A stretch of DNA of 22,570 nucleotides from an uncultured bacterium (GTDB taxonomy: Bacteria; Hydrogenedentota; Hydrogenedentia; Hydrogenedentales; SLHB01): the NCBI GenBank assembly GCA_937928585.1, contig CALEZK010000106.1:1-22570 (forward strand), written 5' to 3'. Below the pieces are notes generated by a model that was not told the origin of the DNA, made no database searches, and was given only the letters and a program-made list of their open reading frames with translations. The first letter of the stretch is position 1; every line of letters starts with the position of its first letter. This document shows, one piece after another, positions 8,109-15,305 of the stretch. The position numbers and the translations under genes were made by a program.

Positions 8109-8492
8109 TTAGACCAAATACTCTCGCAGGATGACTTCGACGCGTGAGCGGTGGTCGCCCTGAATTTCCACGGTGCCATCGCGGGCGACGCCGCCTGCGC
8201 CGCATTTCTTTTTCAGCAAGACCAGCAGCGCTTCGGCATCGCCGTGTACGTTTGCGATCACGGTCGCTACTTTACCGCTGGGGCGTTTCTCCAAGGAAAT
8301 CGGCATGCCTCCTTTGCGCGTTCGGTGAATGGAGAATGGCGCGTTAACCTTGGGACGCACAATTTCGGCAACAGGCTTAACGGGTTCCGGAGCTGACTCG
8401 GGCAATGCGCTCTTAAGTTCGGCGAGCGCGCCGAAGGGATTGTCGGTGAGGGAACGGCCGTCGCCGGATTTGTCTTCCAGTTTGTTTTTCAT
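8109..8492 (-). CDS. SUI1/YciH-family (eIF1-like) translation initiation protein
   Basis: Bacterial relative of eukaryotic eIF1, 127 aa. Residues about 60-127 form the SUI1 domain: RKGGMPISLEKRPSGKVATVIANVHG, then LLVLLKKKCGAGGVARDGTVEIQGDH and VILREYLV. This is the order expected for the family, including the basic loop and the GGxxxDGxIEIQGDH pattern. The first 55 residues are Pro/Ala-rich and probably flexible. eIF1 guards start-codon fidelity; bacterial YciH proteins are proposed to influence initiation, but the role here is inference. The gene appears monocistronic, convergent with the EF-hand gene. A recognisable Shine-Dalgarno is not obvious upstream, so the exact start is a little uncertain. 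Confidence 0.88.
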   Translation of the reverse strand: MKNKLEDKSGDGRSLTDNPFGALAELKSALPESAPEPVKPVAEIVRPKVNAPFSIHRTRKGGMPISLEKRPSGKVATVIANVHGDAEALLVLLKKKCGAGGVARDGTVEIQGDHRSRVEVILREYLV

Positions 8493-8553
8493 GCCAGAGA
8501 CTTTCGCGGTTGAGCTTAGAGGCGCTAACGAGAACTATAGATTTGTGTTGGCC

Positions 8554-8618
8554 CTTGTGGTGCATGCGTTTTCGCCTGTCAAATATACCGTATGCAGCCG
8601 AGACGGCTGCACCACAAG
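8554..8618. repeat. Inverted-repeat element upstream of the SUI1 gene
   Basis: An 11-bp perfect inverted repeat (CTTGTGGTGCA at 8554-8564; TGCACCACAAG at 8608-8618) encloses a smaller 7-bp hairpin (8594-8600 with 8604-8610, loop AGA). It looks like a small repeat element, but no second copy is in the window. It lies between the SUI1 gene and the terminator of the small-ORF unit. Confidence 0.5.
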
Positions 8619-8651
8619 CCCTCGATCAGTTTTTGTTGGAGCCTCTTGGTC

Positions 8652-8693
8652 AAAATGAGAACACGCCGCACGTGCATGGCACGTGCGGCGTGT
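8652..8693 (-). terminator. Intrinsic terminator of the small-ORF unit
   Basis: On the minus strand a perfect 15-bp stem (8679-8693 with 8661-8675) is followed by a T-rich tail (TCTCATTTT). It lies 21 bp after the stop of the 37-aa ORF, which supports a real transcript ending here. Confidence 0.8.
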
Positions 8694-8714
8694 AGGAAAT
8701 CAGAACGCTGCGAC

Positions 8715-8828
8715 TTAGGTCCACCAGCGCGCGAACATGTCGATAAGAGCATATTCGGCGGGGAGCAGCGCACGAAATATGAAGCTTGCAAACGCGCCGC
8801 CCTGAAGCAATGCATAGATGATGAACAT
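8715..8828 (-). CDS. Unrecognised 37-aa small hydrophobic protein
   Basis: A 37-codon ORF begins MFIIYALLQGGAFASF and ends in FARWWT. The first 27 residues are mostly hydrophobic with one Arg and one Glu, so membrane association is plausible. AAAGGA about 10 nt before the ATG is a reasonable Shine-Dalgarno, and an intrinsic terminator follows the stop by 21 bp. It lies 32 bp downstream of the Gly-Asp-repeat ORF on the same strand and may be the last gene of a three-ORF unit. No family is recognised, and coding status rests on the RBS and terminator context. Confidence 0.45.
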   Translation of the reverse strand: MFIIYALLQGGAFASFIFRALLPAEYALIDMFARWWT

Positions 8829-8860
8829 GATTTTTTATCCTTTAAAGTAGTGATTCGTAA

Positions 8861-9115
8861 CTATTCGGTCGTGCCATCGCCATCGCCATCGCCATCGCCA
8901 TCACCGTCGCCATCACCGTCGCCGTCACCTCCGCCGAAGAAGCCCTTGTAGGGAATGTTTTCGCCAAGGTCGAAGACAAACTCATTTATGTTGACAAAGG
9001 CTCTGAAAAAGTTGTTCGTGTAGATGAGAATCGTCTCGTACTTGAGCTGTTGGACTGTCTGAGCGACCACGGGCATTTGCGTGATTGTTTTCAAATGGGA
9101 TTTTGAATTCTGCAT
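8861..9115 (-). CDS. Unrecognised small protein with a C-terminal Gly-Asp repeat
   Basis: An 84-aa ORF (an ATG four codons earlier, ending at 9127, is also possible). ATG 9115 is preferred because GGAAG lies 5 nt upstream. The first 60 residues look like a compact domain (polar N terminus, then LKYETILIYTNNFFRAFVN and NEFVFDLGENIPYKGFF). The C terminus is about 10 Gly-Asp dipeptides encoded by a hexanucleotide tandem array at 8873-8929. A tail of this kind could bind cations. It lies between two other small ORFs on the same strand (51 bp after the upstream one, 32 bp before the next). I do not recognise the family; the AT-richer composition differs from neighbouring genes. Confidence 0.45.
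   Translation of the reverse strand: MQNSKSHLKTITQMPVVAQTVQQLKYETILIYTNNFFRAFVNINEFVFDLGENIPYKGFFGGGDGDGDGDGDGDGDGDGDGTTE
8873..8929. repeat. Hexanucleotide tandem repeat, GCCATC/GCCGTC units
   Basis: About nine 6-bp units with consensus GCCATC, some ACCGTC or GCCGTC. Read on the minus strand they encode the Gly-Asp tail of the 84-aa ORF. Length may vary between strains by slippage in steps of two residues. Confidence 0.85.
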
Positions 9116-9166
9116 TTTTTCTTCCATTACGGGTTAGGTATGAATTTCCGGCCCCTCAGCATTCCA

Positions 9167-9373
9167 CTACGCCTCGCCGGTACCACCTTGGTCATCATCG
9201 TCAAAGAACGACCAAAAAACGCCAAGCGATAGGGAGTTAAAGAACAAAGCTCCGAAAACGTTCGTCACCCCGTCAGTAACGAGCGTAGACATATCTTGCT
9301 TAAACTCTAGCTTCGAAGCATAGCTGGACTTCGCCTTTGAAGGGCGGCGCGAAATTGCCTTTGTGTGCTTCAT
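9167..9373 (-). CDS. Unrecognised small protein with one membrane segment and acidic tail
   Basis: A 68-aa ORF starting at ATG 9373, preceded by GGGAGG about 10 nt upstream; the frame also stays open to a GTG at 9490. The N-terminal half is basic (MKHTKAISRRPSKAKSS). A hydrophobic stretch (about 36-56, VTNVFGALFFNSLSLGVFWSFF) could span a membrane. The tail is DDDDQGGTGEA. It is the first of three small same-strand ORFs ending at a terminator (8652). The basic-membrane-acidic layout with small size may suit a membrane peptide or partner protein, but no family is recognised. Confidence 0.4.
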   Translation of the reverse strand: MKHTKAISRRPSKAKSSYASKLEFKQDMSTLVTDGVTNVFGALFFNSLSLGVFWSFFDDDDQGGTGEA

Positions 9374-9548
9374 CCCCTCGATGCCTCCCACTTGGCTCGG
9401 TGAGCCGTTGATGGTGATTGTGCTCCGAACCCGGCGATCAGGGTCGCACACCACGCATTCGTCAACCGTTTTTCTTTCCACACGCTGCACGTCAGCGCGC
9501 GGGCATCGTTTCCCAGGCCCCGCGAAACGCTGTCCAACACACTCGGTT

Positions 9549-9605
9549 CCGCCACTTAGGACGGTACGATCCGGTGGGCCTTCTACTATACACCCGAAGT
9601 GGCGG
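9549..9605. promoter_or_regulatory. Spaced 9-bp inverted repeat around the small-ORF promoter
   Basis: CCGCCACTT (9549-9557) and AAGTGGCGG (9597-9605) are perfect inverted copies 39 bp apart. One lies between the -35 and -10 hexamers and the other downstream of the predicted start point. This arrangement could be paired operators or a leader hairpin. No gene is seen in 9374-9663 apart from this control region and the leader. Confidence 0.4.
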
Positions 9606-9615
9606 TTCGTGTCAA
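9585..9615 (-). promoter_or_regulatory. Sigma-70-like promoter for the small-ORF unit
   Basis: On the minus strand TTGACA (9610-9615) and TATAGT (9585-9590) are separated by 19 bp, longer than the ideal 17. Transcription would start near 9578, giving a leader of about 205 nt before ATG 9373. Confidence 0.5.
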
Positions 9616-9663
9616 CCGTAGATTTGGCGGATTCCGCAGTTACTCGTCAAGATCGAACTTGCC

Positions 9664-11307
9664 TTAGAGTATGGGCCCGGCGACCTCGGCGAGGCGCCTG
9701 CCCTCCGGGGTACTCTCGAAGCGTTTAAAATTCTCGACGAACATCTGGGCCAGTTTTCGGGCCGTGGCGTCGTAGGCCGCTTCGTCGTGCCAGGTTTCTT
9801 TTGGGTTCAGGATATGCGAATCCACATCGTGGACCATTTTCGGGATGTGCAGACCGAACAAGGGCATGACCTCGTACTCTGCTTTCGAGAGGGTTCCGTC
9901 GAGGATTGCGTCGATGATATGGCGAGTTTCGACAAGGCCCATGCGATGGCCCACGCCATAAACGCCGCTGGTCCACCCCGTATTGACGAGGTAGGCTTCC
10001 GCGTGGTGCTGCTCCATCTTTTTGCCCAGAATCGTGGCATAGATGGTGGGGTGCACGGCCAGGAACGCTGCGCCGTAGCAGGTGGAGAAGGTGGCCTTCG
10101 GTTCGGTGACGCCCAGCTCGGTACCGGCGACTTTGGCGGTGTAACCGCTCAAGTACTGGTACATGGCCTGGTCAGGGGAAAGCTTCGCGACCGGCGGCAA
10201 GACGCCGAAGGCATCGCAAGCCAGGAAGATGATTCGATTGGGGTGCCCGCCGCGTGAGATGGGTTTTACAATATTCTCGATGTGGTACATCGGGTACGAA
10301 ACCCGTCCGTTTTCGGTTTTGCTGATATCGTCGAAATCCACCTCGCCATTCGCGAGAACGCGCACGTTCTCGAGGAGCGCATCCCGTTTGATGGCGTGAA
10401 AGATGTCCGGCTCGCTGGACTCCGCGAGGTGGATGGTCTTCGCGTAACAGCCGCCCTCGAAATTAAAGACGCCGTGATCGTCCCAGCCGTGCTCGTCATC
10501 GCCGATGAGCAAGCGGTGCGGATCGGCGGACAGTGTGGTCTTGCCCGTGCCCGACAGGCCGAAAAACAGGGCGGTATCGCCTGCTTTTCCCATATTTGCG
10601 GAACAATGGAACGCGCCGATTCCCCGCAGTGGAAGGAAATAATTCATGATTGTGAAGATGCCCTTTTTCATCTCCCCGCCATACCAGGTGCCGCCGATGA
10701 CCGTCATGTGTTCGGCGATGTTGAAGGCGGCGAAGACTTCAGAACGCAGGCCCCACTTGCCCGGATCGGGACAGCTCGTCTTGCTCGCGTTCAGAATGGT
10801 CCAGTCCGGTTTGAACGTCTTCAGTTCTTCTTCGGTGGGGCGGATAAACATGTTCTTGCAGAAGTGAGCCTGCCAAGCGACTTCCGCAACGATTCGCACG
10901 GACAAACGTGTCTCGGGATTTGCGCCGCAAAAACAATCGACGACATACAACTTCTTGCCGTTGAGTTGTTCGACGGCGAGTTCCTTGACGTGGGCCCAGG
11001 TTTCCACGCTCATGCGCTTGTTGTTCGATCCCGGCGTATCGGGCCCTGCCCACCAGATGTGATCGCGGGAGGTTGGTTCATCGACGACGTATTTGTCTTG
11101 CGGCGAGCGCCCTGTGAAGCGGCCGGTGTCTACCGCGACCGCGCCAAATTTGGTTTCGATGCCGCGTTCCAGTTTTGGCAAGAGGGGATCGGTCTCGTGT
11201 TCGAACAGCTCTTCGTATGAAAGGTTGTAATACAACTCCGACCAGGACGTAATTCCGACAGATTCCAGGTTCAGGTTTTTCGGCACAAACTTCGTGGCCG
11301 GGCCCAT
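9664..11307 (-). CDS. pckA: Phosphoenolpyruvate carboxykinase (ATP)
   Basis: ATP-type PEPCK, 547 aa, catalysing oxaloacetate + ATP to PEP + CO2 + ADP, the entry step of gluconeogenesis, and sometimes running in the carboxylating direction. Key segments: TGRSPQDKY (substrate Arg, about 65-72), YGGEMKKG (Lys and metal region, about 209-216), the P-loop FGLSGTGKTTLSADP (about 249-263) and the kinase-2 metal site GDDEHGWDD (269-277), then NGRVSYPMYHIENIV and GYTAKVAGTE. All are as expected for an active enzyme. ATG 11307 is chosen because GAGGAG lies 8 nt upstream; an in-frame ATG seven codons earlier has no RBS. It is divergent from the HTH-REC gene. No terminator is visible after the stop. With the PPi-type phosphofructokinase it suggests reversible central carbon flow. 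Confidence 0.97.
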   Translation of the reverse strand: MGPATKFVPKNLNLESVGITSWSELYYNLSYEELFEHETDPLLPKLERGIETKFGAVAVDTGRFTGRSPQDKYVVDEPTSRDHIWWAGPDTPGSNNKRMSVETWAHVKELAVEQLNGKKLYVVDCFCGANPETRLSVRIVAEVAWQAHFCKNMFIRPTEEELKTFKPDWTILNASKTSCPDPGKWGLRSEVFAAFNIAEHMTVIGGTWYGGEMKKGIFTIMNYFLPLRGIGAFHCSANMGKAGDTALFFGLSGTGKTTLSADPHRLLIGDDEHGWDDHGVFNFEGGCYAKTIHLAESSEPDIFHAIKRDALLENVRVLANGEVDFDDISKTENGRVSYPMYHIENIVKPISRGGHPNRIIFLACDAFGVLPPVAKLSPDQAMYQYLSGYTAKVAGTELGVTEPKATFSTCYGAAFLAVHPTIYATILGKKMEQHHAEAYLVNTGWTSGVYGVGHRMGLVETRHIIDAILDGTLSKAEYEVMPLFGLHIPKMVHDVDSHILNPKETWHDEAAYDATARKLAQMFVENFKRFESTPEGRRLAEVAGPIL

Positions 11308-11444
11308 CGCGGTACTCCTCATTTCCAACCGGTACTGGGTTCGAAGTGTAACAAATTGAGCGGTTGCTTTGCCGTAGCGCAGTTGTTAGCATCTTCAAAC
11401 CGGATTCCCCGCATACGGCGCAAGCTGCGCAAAAGAGGAGCACC

Positions 11445-12056
11445 ATGGGCGAACTGAAGAATCGTGTTTTCACGAGTGGCGAAGTAGCGCAGATCTGCGG
11501 CGTTTCGCCCGACACGGTATCGCGTTGGTTTGACATGGGTCAGATCGAGGGCTATCGCCTTGGGCCCGGGGGTGATCGGCGCATTCCGTACGACAGCCTT
11601 CGTCAGTTCATGCTGCATCACGGCATTCCGCTTGATCGTTTGGAAGAAGGCGAGCGCCGTGTGTTGGTGGTTGACGACGATCCCTATTACCTCGATGTGA
11701 TTCCTGCGGCATTGACCAAGGCGAGCAACTATCAGGTCTTCGTCGCATCGACGGGATTCGATTGCGGGGCGCTGGTGGCTGAACACAATCCCCACCTGAT
11801 TATTCTCGACATCCATCTTTCGGATATGGATGGGCGCATGGTGTGCGAGCGGGTGAAGTCGCGCCCGGAGACGAAGAATACGCGCATCCTGGCGATTTCC
11901 GGTTACATCGATGATGACGAAGCAAAGATGCTCACCGAATATGGCTTCGACGATTATTTGAAGAAGCCATTTAGCCTGGTGGCGTTGAACGAGAATGTCG
12001 AGCGATTGCTGAACCTGCCTGCATCGAAAATCGCGAGGCCCAAGGGCCAGGCGTAG
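11445..12056 (+). CDS. Response regulator with N-terminal MerR/excisionase-type HTH
   Basis: Protein of 203 aa with the DNA-binding domain first. Residues about 8-60 are a small winged HTH of the MerR/excisionase type (FTSGEVAQICGVSPDTVSRWFDMG, then GDRRIPYDSLRQFM). Residues about 71-190 are a receiver domain: VVDDDP acidic pocket (Asp77, Asp78), Asp122 in IILDIHL as phospho-acceptor, Ser152 and Lys174 in KKPF. The order is the reverse of the usual REC-then-HTH layout. An AAGAGGAG Shine-Dalgarno precedes the ATG. The gene is an orphan: no kinase is adjacent, and it is divergent from pckA with 137 bp between. It may regulate that gene or a distant target. Domain calls are confident; target and kinase unknown. 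Confidence 0.88.
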   Translation: MGELKNRVFTSGEVAQICGVSPDTVSRWFDMGQIEGYRLGPGGDRRIPYDSLRQFMLHHGIPLDRLEEGERRVLVVDDDPYYLDVIPAALTKASNYQVFVASTGFDCGALVAEHNPHLIILDIHLSDMDGRMVCERVKSRPETKNTRILAISGYIDDDEAKMLTEYGFDDYLKKPFSLVALNENVERLLNLPASKIARPKGQA

Positions 12057-12064
12057 CGCTTTGA

Positions 12065-12107
12065 AAGCCAAAGCGGTAGCCCGCCACGGTGGGCTACCGC
12101 AGTCCAT
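12065..12107. repeat. REP-like palindromic repeat, copy 2 (convergent gap)
   Basis: Inverted copy of the unit at 7971-8011, with the same AAGCCAAAG and CAGTCC flanks and the palindrome at 12074-12099 changed at two central positions. It lies 9 bp after the HTH-REC stop and 8 bp before the end of the convergent NUDIX gene. Confidence 0.85.
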
Positions 12108-12114
12108 AAGTGGG

Positions 12115-12603
12115 TTAGAGCAGCGTGTATGACCAGTCGAGGGGTTTGCCGTTTTCGTAGGGCATGACGCCGTGAAAGGTTTTTTCTTCGGCGCTGAAGA
12201 CGAGCGGAAGAAAATGTCTGTCGCCTTCCCATAGCGGCAAATCAAGAATGCGATCGATTGCAATCCATTCAAGCGTGCCTTCCTCGTTGTCTCGAAAGGG
12301 TTCGCCGTCGTATGCGTCGATGCGAAAGATGAATCCGAGCCAGTGCTCTCCGTTCGGGCCGAAACCTGGCCAGCTAATGGTTCCGCGCAGTTTCATGTCG
12401 GTGCATTCGATGCCGGCTTCTTCGCGCACTTCACGCTTCATGCAGGCCACTACATCTTCATCCGCGTGCAGTTTGCCGCCGAGCCCGTTGTACTTGCCGA
12501 GATGCTGGTCCGACTCGCGCTTGTTGCGATGCACGAGCAATACGCGCGTGCGGTCGGCCGATATGACGTATCCGAGTGTGCCGACGATGGGGGTGTAGGG
12601 CAT
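12115..12603 (-). CDS. NUDIX hydrolase (MutT-like)
   Basis: NUDIX-family pyrophosphohydrolase, 162 aa. The full NUDIX box is present (G-K-L-H-A-D-E then CMKREVREEAGI, matching GX5EX7REUXEEXGU), preceded by LGKYNGLGGK. WPGFGPNGEHWLGFIFR and the following EEGTLEWI resemble 8-oxo-dGTP diphosphatase type members, so nucleotide-pool cleansing is a possible role; the substrate cannot be read from sequence. The ATG lies 15 bp after the LacI-type gene stop on the same strand, with no clear Shine-Dalgarno, so translational coupling is likely. The 3' end meets the convergent HTH-REC gene across a palindromic repeat. Confidence 0.92.
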   Translation of the reverse strand: MPYTPIVGTLGYVISADRTRVLLVHRNKRESDQHLGKYNGLGGKLHADEDVVACMKREVREEAGIECTDMKLRGTISWPGFGPNGEHWLGFIFRIDAYDGEPFRDNEEGTLEWIAIDRILDLPLWEGDRHFLPLVFSAEEKTFHGVMPYENGKPLDWSYTLL

Positions 12604-12618
12604 GACGCTGCGAACGGG

Positions 12619-13761
12619 TCAGCCCAACAGCTCGAAGAGGTGTTGGGGCTTTTGCACTTCGCCCTTGGTGACGACTTCGTAGAGTGTCGGCGGGAAAACG
12701 ACCTGTATGGGGCCTTGGCGCTTGCCTTCGAACCATTCGGCGAACTGTTCTAGCCCGACGACCGCGGCTTCCCACACCGGCAGCCACATGTGGGCGCAGG
12801 CTTCCTTGAGTACGGCGGCACTGTCGGTGTAGGTCCACGAGAGTAATTCGATGTCGCGTCCCGGAATTCGCCCGGCGCGCTGGCAGCCGACGCGAATGCT
12901 TTCGGCATCTTCCGCTCCGCTTGCGTCGATGAGCGCGGTGACATTGGATTCGATGAGCAGGCGATACGTTCGATTTGCGAGATCATTCGCTCCGAACGAG
13001 GCGCTGTGCACCAGTTTCGGATCGTAGGCGAGCCCCGCGGCGTCCAAGGCGCGCATGTATCCGCGCAAACGCTCGACACCTGGTTGATATCCTTCAAATC
13101 CCTTGAGCATGGCGATGCGCGAATGGCCGCGCTTGATCAAGTACTCGGTCGATTGGTAGGCCGCGAGATCGTAGTCGACCGTTGCGCAACTGCATTCGGG
13201 AAACGAATCAAGCCTGCCCAATGCGATGTACGGAGCGCCCGATGCGTGAATGCGATGCACGGTTGTATCGTCCGTGCTGAGGGGGCCGCAGAGCACACAC
13301 CCGCTGAAGCGTTGTTCCCACAGTCCGCGGGCGTAATCCGCCGGTCCGCGTTCGTAGGGGTTCATGTCGAAGCAGAGGTATTTGCCCTTCAGGCCGAAGG
13401 TCTGATAGAGCTGCGCGAAGAGCCGTGTGAAGAACTGCTGGCTTACGGGGACTTCGTCGATGCGGGCGGGGATGACGACGCCGATGCAGTCGCGCATGGA
13501 CTGGCGCATGGAGCGCGCGCCGAGATGCGGGTGGTAGCCGACTTTTGCAATAAACTCGCTTACGCGCTCGCGGGCTTTTGCGCCGACGCCGGTTTCACCG
13601 CGAACGACGCGACTGACGGTCTTGACGGATACACCAGTCGCCTCCGCAATATCGCTCATGGTCCAAGTGCGCGCGCCATTTCCCCCGTTAGGCTGCGACA
13701 ACGATGTCTTTTTTCCATCAACTGCCGAATGTGTCGAATCCGAAATAGCCACAATGCGCAC
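12619..13761 (-). CDS. LacI/GalR-family transcriptional regulator
   Basis: LacI-type regulator, 380 aa. The HTH and hinge helix are SDIAEATGVSVKTVSRVVRGETGV...AKVGYHPHLGARSMR (about 36-85), followed by a periplasmic-binding-protein-like effector domain starting IGVVIPA. A 34-residue N-terminal extension precedes the HTH. The GTG start at 13761 is favoured by the promoter at 13797-13825, whose predicted start point is about 30 nt upstream, but an internal ATG just before the HTH cannot be excluded. It forms an operon with the NUDIX gene. The divergent neighbour is a DUF1559 pseudopilin, a pairing I recall from PVC-like genomes; control of that gene is plausible. Effector unknown, probably a sugar by family analogy. 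Confidence 0.92.
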   Translation of the reverse strand: MRIVAISDSTHSAVDGKKTSLSQPNGGNGARTWTMSDIAEATGVSVKTVSRVVRGETGVGAKARERVSEFIAKVGYHPHLGARSMRQSMRDCIGVVIPARIDEVPVSQQFFTRLFAQLYQTFGLKGKYLCFDMNPYERGPADYARGLWEQRFSGCVLCGPLSTDDTTVHRIHASGAPYIALGRLDSFPECSCATVDYDLAAYQSTEYLIKRGHSRIAMLKGFEGYQPGVERLRGYMRALDAAGLAYDPKLVHSASFGANDLANRTYRLLIESNVTALIDASGAEDAESIRVGCQRAGRIPGRDIELLSWTYTDSAAVLKEACAHMWLPVWEAAVVGLEQFAEWFEGKRQGPIQVVFPPTLYEVVTKGEVQKPQHLFELLG

Positions 13762-13796
13762 CCCAACCTAATCCAAACGTCCGCACCCCTAGCATC

Positions 13797-13825
13797 AGTC
13801 TAACGCTGTTGCCATATATTGTCAA
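13797..13825 (-). promoter_or_regulatory. Sigma-70-like promoter of the LacI-NUDIX operon
   Basis: On the minus strand TTGACA (13820-13825), a 17-bp spacer and TAGACT (13797-13802). Transcription would start near 13790, upstream of GTG 13761. Confidence 0.6.
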
Positions 13826-13901
13826 ATAATGCCGTGTAAGCGCATGAGAGTAAAAGATTTGTGGTCTATAAACCTTCGCCCCGTGGGGGGAGTCCTATAC
13901 A

Positions 13902-13930
13902 TTGACAGAATTCGCAGTCTATGTTATAAC
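13902..13930 (+). promoter_or_regulatory. Strong sigma-70 promoter of the DUF1559 gene
   Basis: A consensus TTGACA (13902-13907), an ideal 17-bp spacer and TATAAC (13925-13930, 5/6). The predicted start is near 13937, giving a leader of about 170 nt before ATG 14107. Confidence 0.8.
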
Positions 13931-13934
13931 GTTG

Positions 13935-13956
13935 CCTACGACAACCATGTCGTAGG
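13935..13956 (+). promoter_or_regulatory. Perfect 9-bp inverted repeat at the DUF1559 transcription start
   Basis: CCTACGACA (13935-13943) and TGTCGTAGG (13948-13956) with an ACCA loop sit directly at the predicted start point. It is either a repressor operator, perhaps for the divergent LacI-type protein, or a 5'-terminal mRNA hairpin. Confidence 0.55.
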
Positions 13957-14106
13957 TGACGCTTCGAACTTACAAGGCTTGGCGTTTCTGGAGTCGCTCG
14001 GTGGTTGACTGTTTTCGACGACCCCTGCGGTGAATTGTCTTGTGGGCCGTTTTTGCGGTCGGTGGGGCACCTTGGGGAAATAACATGAGGTAGGGAGGCT
14101 GCATTG

Positions 14107-15126
14107 ATGAAGAAAAAGGGATTCACACTGATTGAGCTGCTGGTGGTGATCGCGATTATCGGTATTCTCGCCGCGATTCTCCTTCCGGCGCTCGCACGTG
14201 CGCGTGAAGCGGCACGTCGCGCGAGCTGTCAAAACAACCTGAAGCAGATGGGCATCGTGTACAAGATGTACTCGGGCGAAAACAAGAAGGGTATGTATCC
14301 CGACTTGGGTATCAAGTACATCCTGCCTCCCTTGGGCGATGCGCCTCCCGCAGGCCGTCTGCTGTTTGACTTCGGTCCGACGGTATTCCAGATCTATCCC
14401 GAATACATCACGGACGGAAACGTCTTCGTGTGCCCGTCGGATGGGGTCAACTCGGCAGATGACTTCACCTCCTCCACGGGCGGTGTAAGCCTGTTCGGTT
14501 CGCTTGCTGCCGGCGTGACGGCAAAGACAGGCCGTGGCTGCAGCCATGGTGGTACCTGCGCACGCGCGGTTGACAACAGCTATGGGTACTTTGGTTACGT
14601 GCTGGATCGCTGCGGCGACACGCACCCTACGAATGCAGTGGGACCGTTGTTTGCTATCCTGGTTGGCGCGGGCCTTGTAAGTCCTGCGGACGCACCTCCG
14701 GCGACGACTCAGGCCTCTTCACAGGCGTATGACGTGTTGTTCGAGATAATCGTAAACCGTGCGCTTCCGGCATTCATCGGCAACGACATTCCCGCGTTCA
14801 ACGCGGCGACGGTCTCGAACGTTGAGGTGAATCCGGGTAACGGTAACGGCGGTACGGACACGGTCTATCGTCTTTCCGAAGGTGTCGAGCGCTTCCTGAT
14901 CACGGACATCAACGATCCGACCCGCAGCGCGACCTCTCAGAGTTCCACGTACATCATGTGGGATCGCACGTCGACGGCCGTCAAGACGTTCAACCATATT
15001 CCCGGCGGTTCGAACGTCCTGTACATGGACGGTCACTGCGAATTCATTAAGTACCCGGGTGCCGCCCCGGCTGGCAAGAACTTCGCCGTACTTGACGGCG
15101 CGCTTTCGAGCGGCGGCGACGATTAG
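14107..15126 (+). CDS. DUF1559 / H-X9-DG-type pseudopilin-like exported protein
   Basis: Prepilin-like protein, 339 aa, with the class III signal MKKKG-FTLIELLVVIAIIGILAAILLPALA (cleavage after Gly5, Glu at mature position 5). The helix continues with RAREAARRASCQNNLKQMG, the signature following the signal in DUF1559 proteins of Planctomycetes and Lentisphaerae. The C-terminal motif NHIPGGSNVLYMDGH is the family H-X9-DG motif with one extra residue between His and DG. Several Cys in the middle region may form disulfides. A GGGAGG Shine-Dalgarno 8 nt upstream fixes the ATG. The gene has its own strong promoter and terminator, so it is probably abundant. Family role is unproven; pseudopilus or surface assembly is the usual guess. 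Confidence 0.92.
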   Translation: MKKKGFTLIELLVVIAIIGILAAILLPALARAREAARRASCQNNLKQMGIVYKMYSGENKKGMYPDLGIKYILPPLGDAPPAGRLLFDFGPTVFQIYPEYITDGNVFVCPSDGVNSADDFTSSTGGVSLFGSLAAGVTAKTGRGCSHGGTCARAVDNSYGYFGYVLDRCGDTHPTNAVGPLFAILVGAGLVSPADAPPATTQASSQAYDVLFEIIVNRALPAFIGNDIPAFNAATVSNVEVNPGNGNGGTDTVYRLSEGVERFLITDINDPTRSATSQSSTYIMWDRTSTAVKTFNHIPGGSNVLYMDGHCEFIKYPGAAPAGKNFAVLDGALSSGGDD

Positions 15127-15159
15127 AAGTTCATTGTAGTTGTCTCTCAGGACACGCTT

Positions 15160-15198
15160 GCTCCCCGGGGACGAAAGTCCCCGGGGAGCACTTGTTTT
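15160..15198 (+). terminator. Intrinsic terminator of the DUF1559 gene
   Basis: A perfect 13-bp GC-rich stem (15160-15172 with 15177-15189) closed by a GAAA tetraloop is followed by ACTTGTTTT. Confidence 0.9.
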
Positions 15199-15305
15199 AA
15201 TTGGCTTGGCTTTCGTGAGGCATTTCGTTCAGGCCGTAGTCCATGCCGCGGCCAGGAGGCCGGCCAAACCCCATTTGCGAATGCCCGCGCTGGAAAACAT
15301 GGTCA

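Noticed and set aside
8873..8929. Short regular repeat as a possible CRISPR-like array
   Set aside because: Contiguous 6-bp units without spacers, in frame with a Gly-Asp tail; a simple tandem repeat.
9370..9555. 61-codon minus-strand frame from a GTG, ending in an ATGA overlap with the 68-aa ORF
   Set aside because: The GTG lies inside the inverted repeat with no Shine-Dalgarno and the peptide shows no domain character; kept as leader RNA.
10282..11220. Plus-strand ORF of 312 codons inside pckA
   Set aside because: Antisense to an intact PEPCK; a codon-bias artefact.
11319..12272. Minus-strand ORF of 317 codons over the HTH-REC regulator
   Set aside because: It is antisense to a clear HTH-REC gene and runs across a palindromic repeat into the NUDIX gene; no RBS or recognisable domain.
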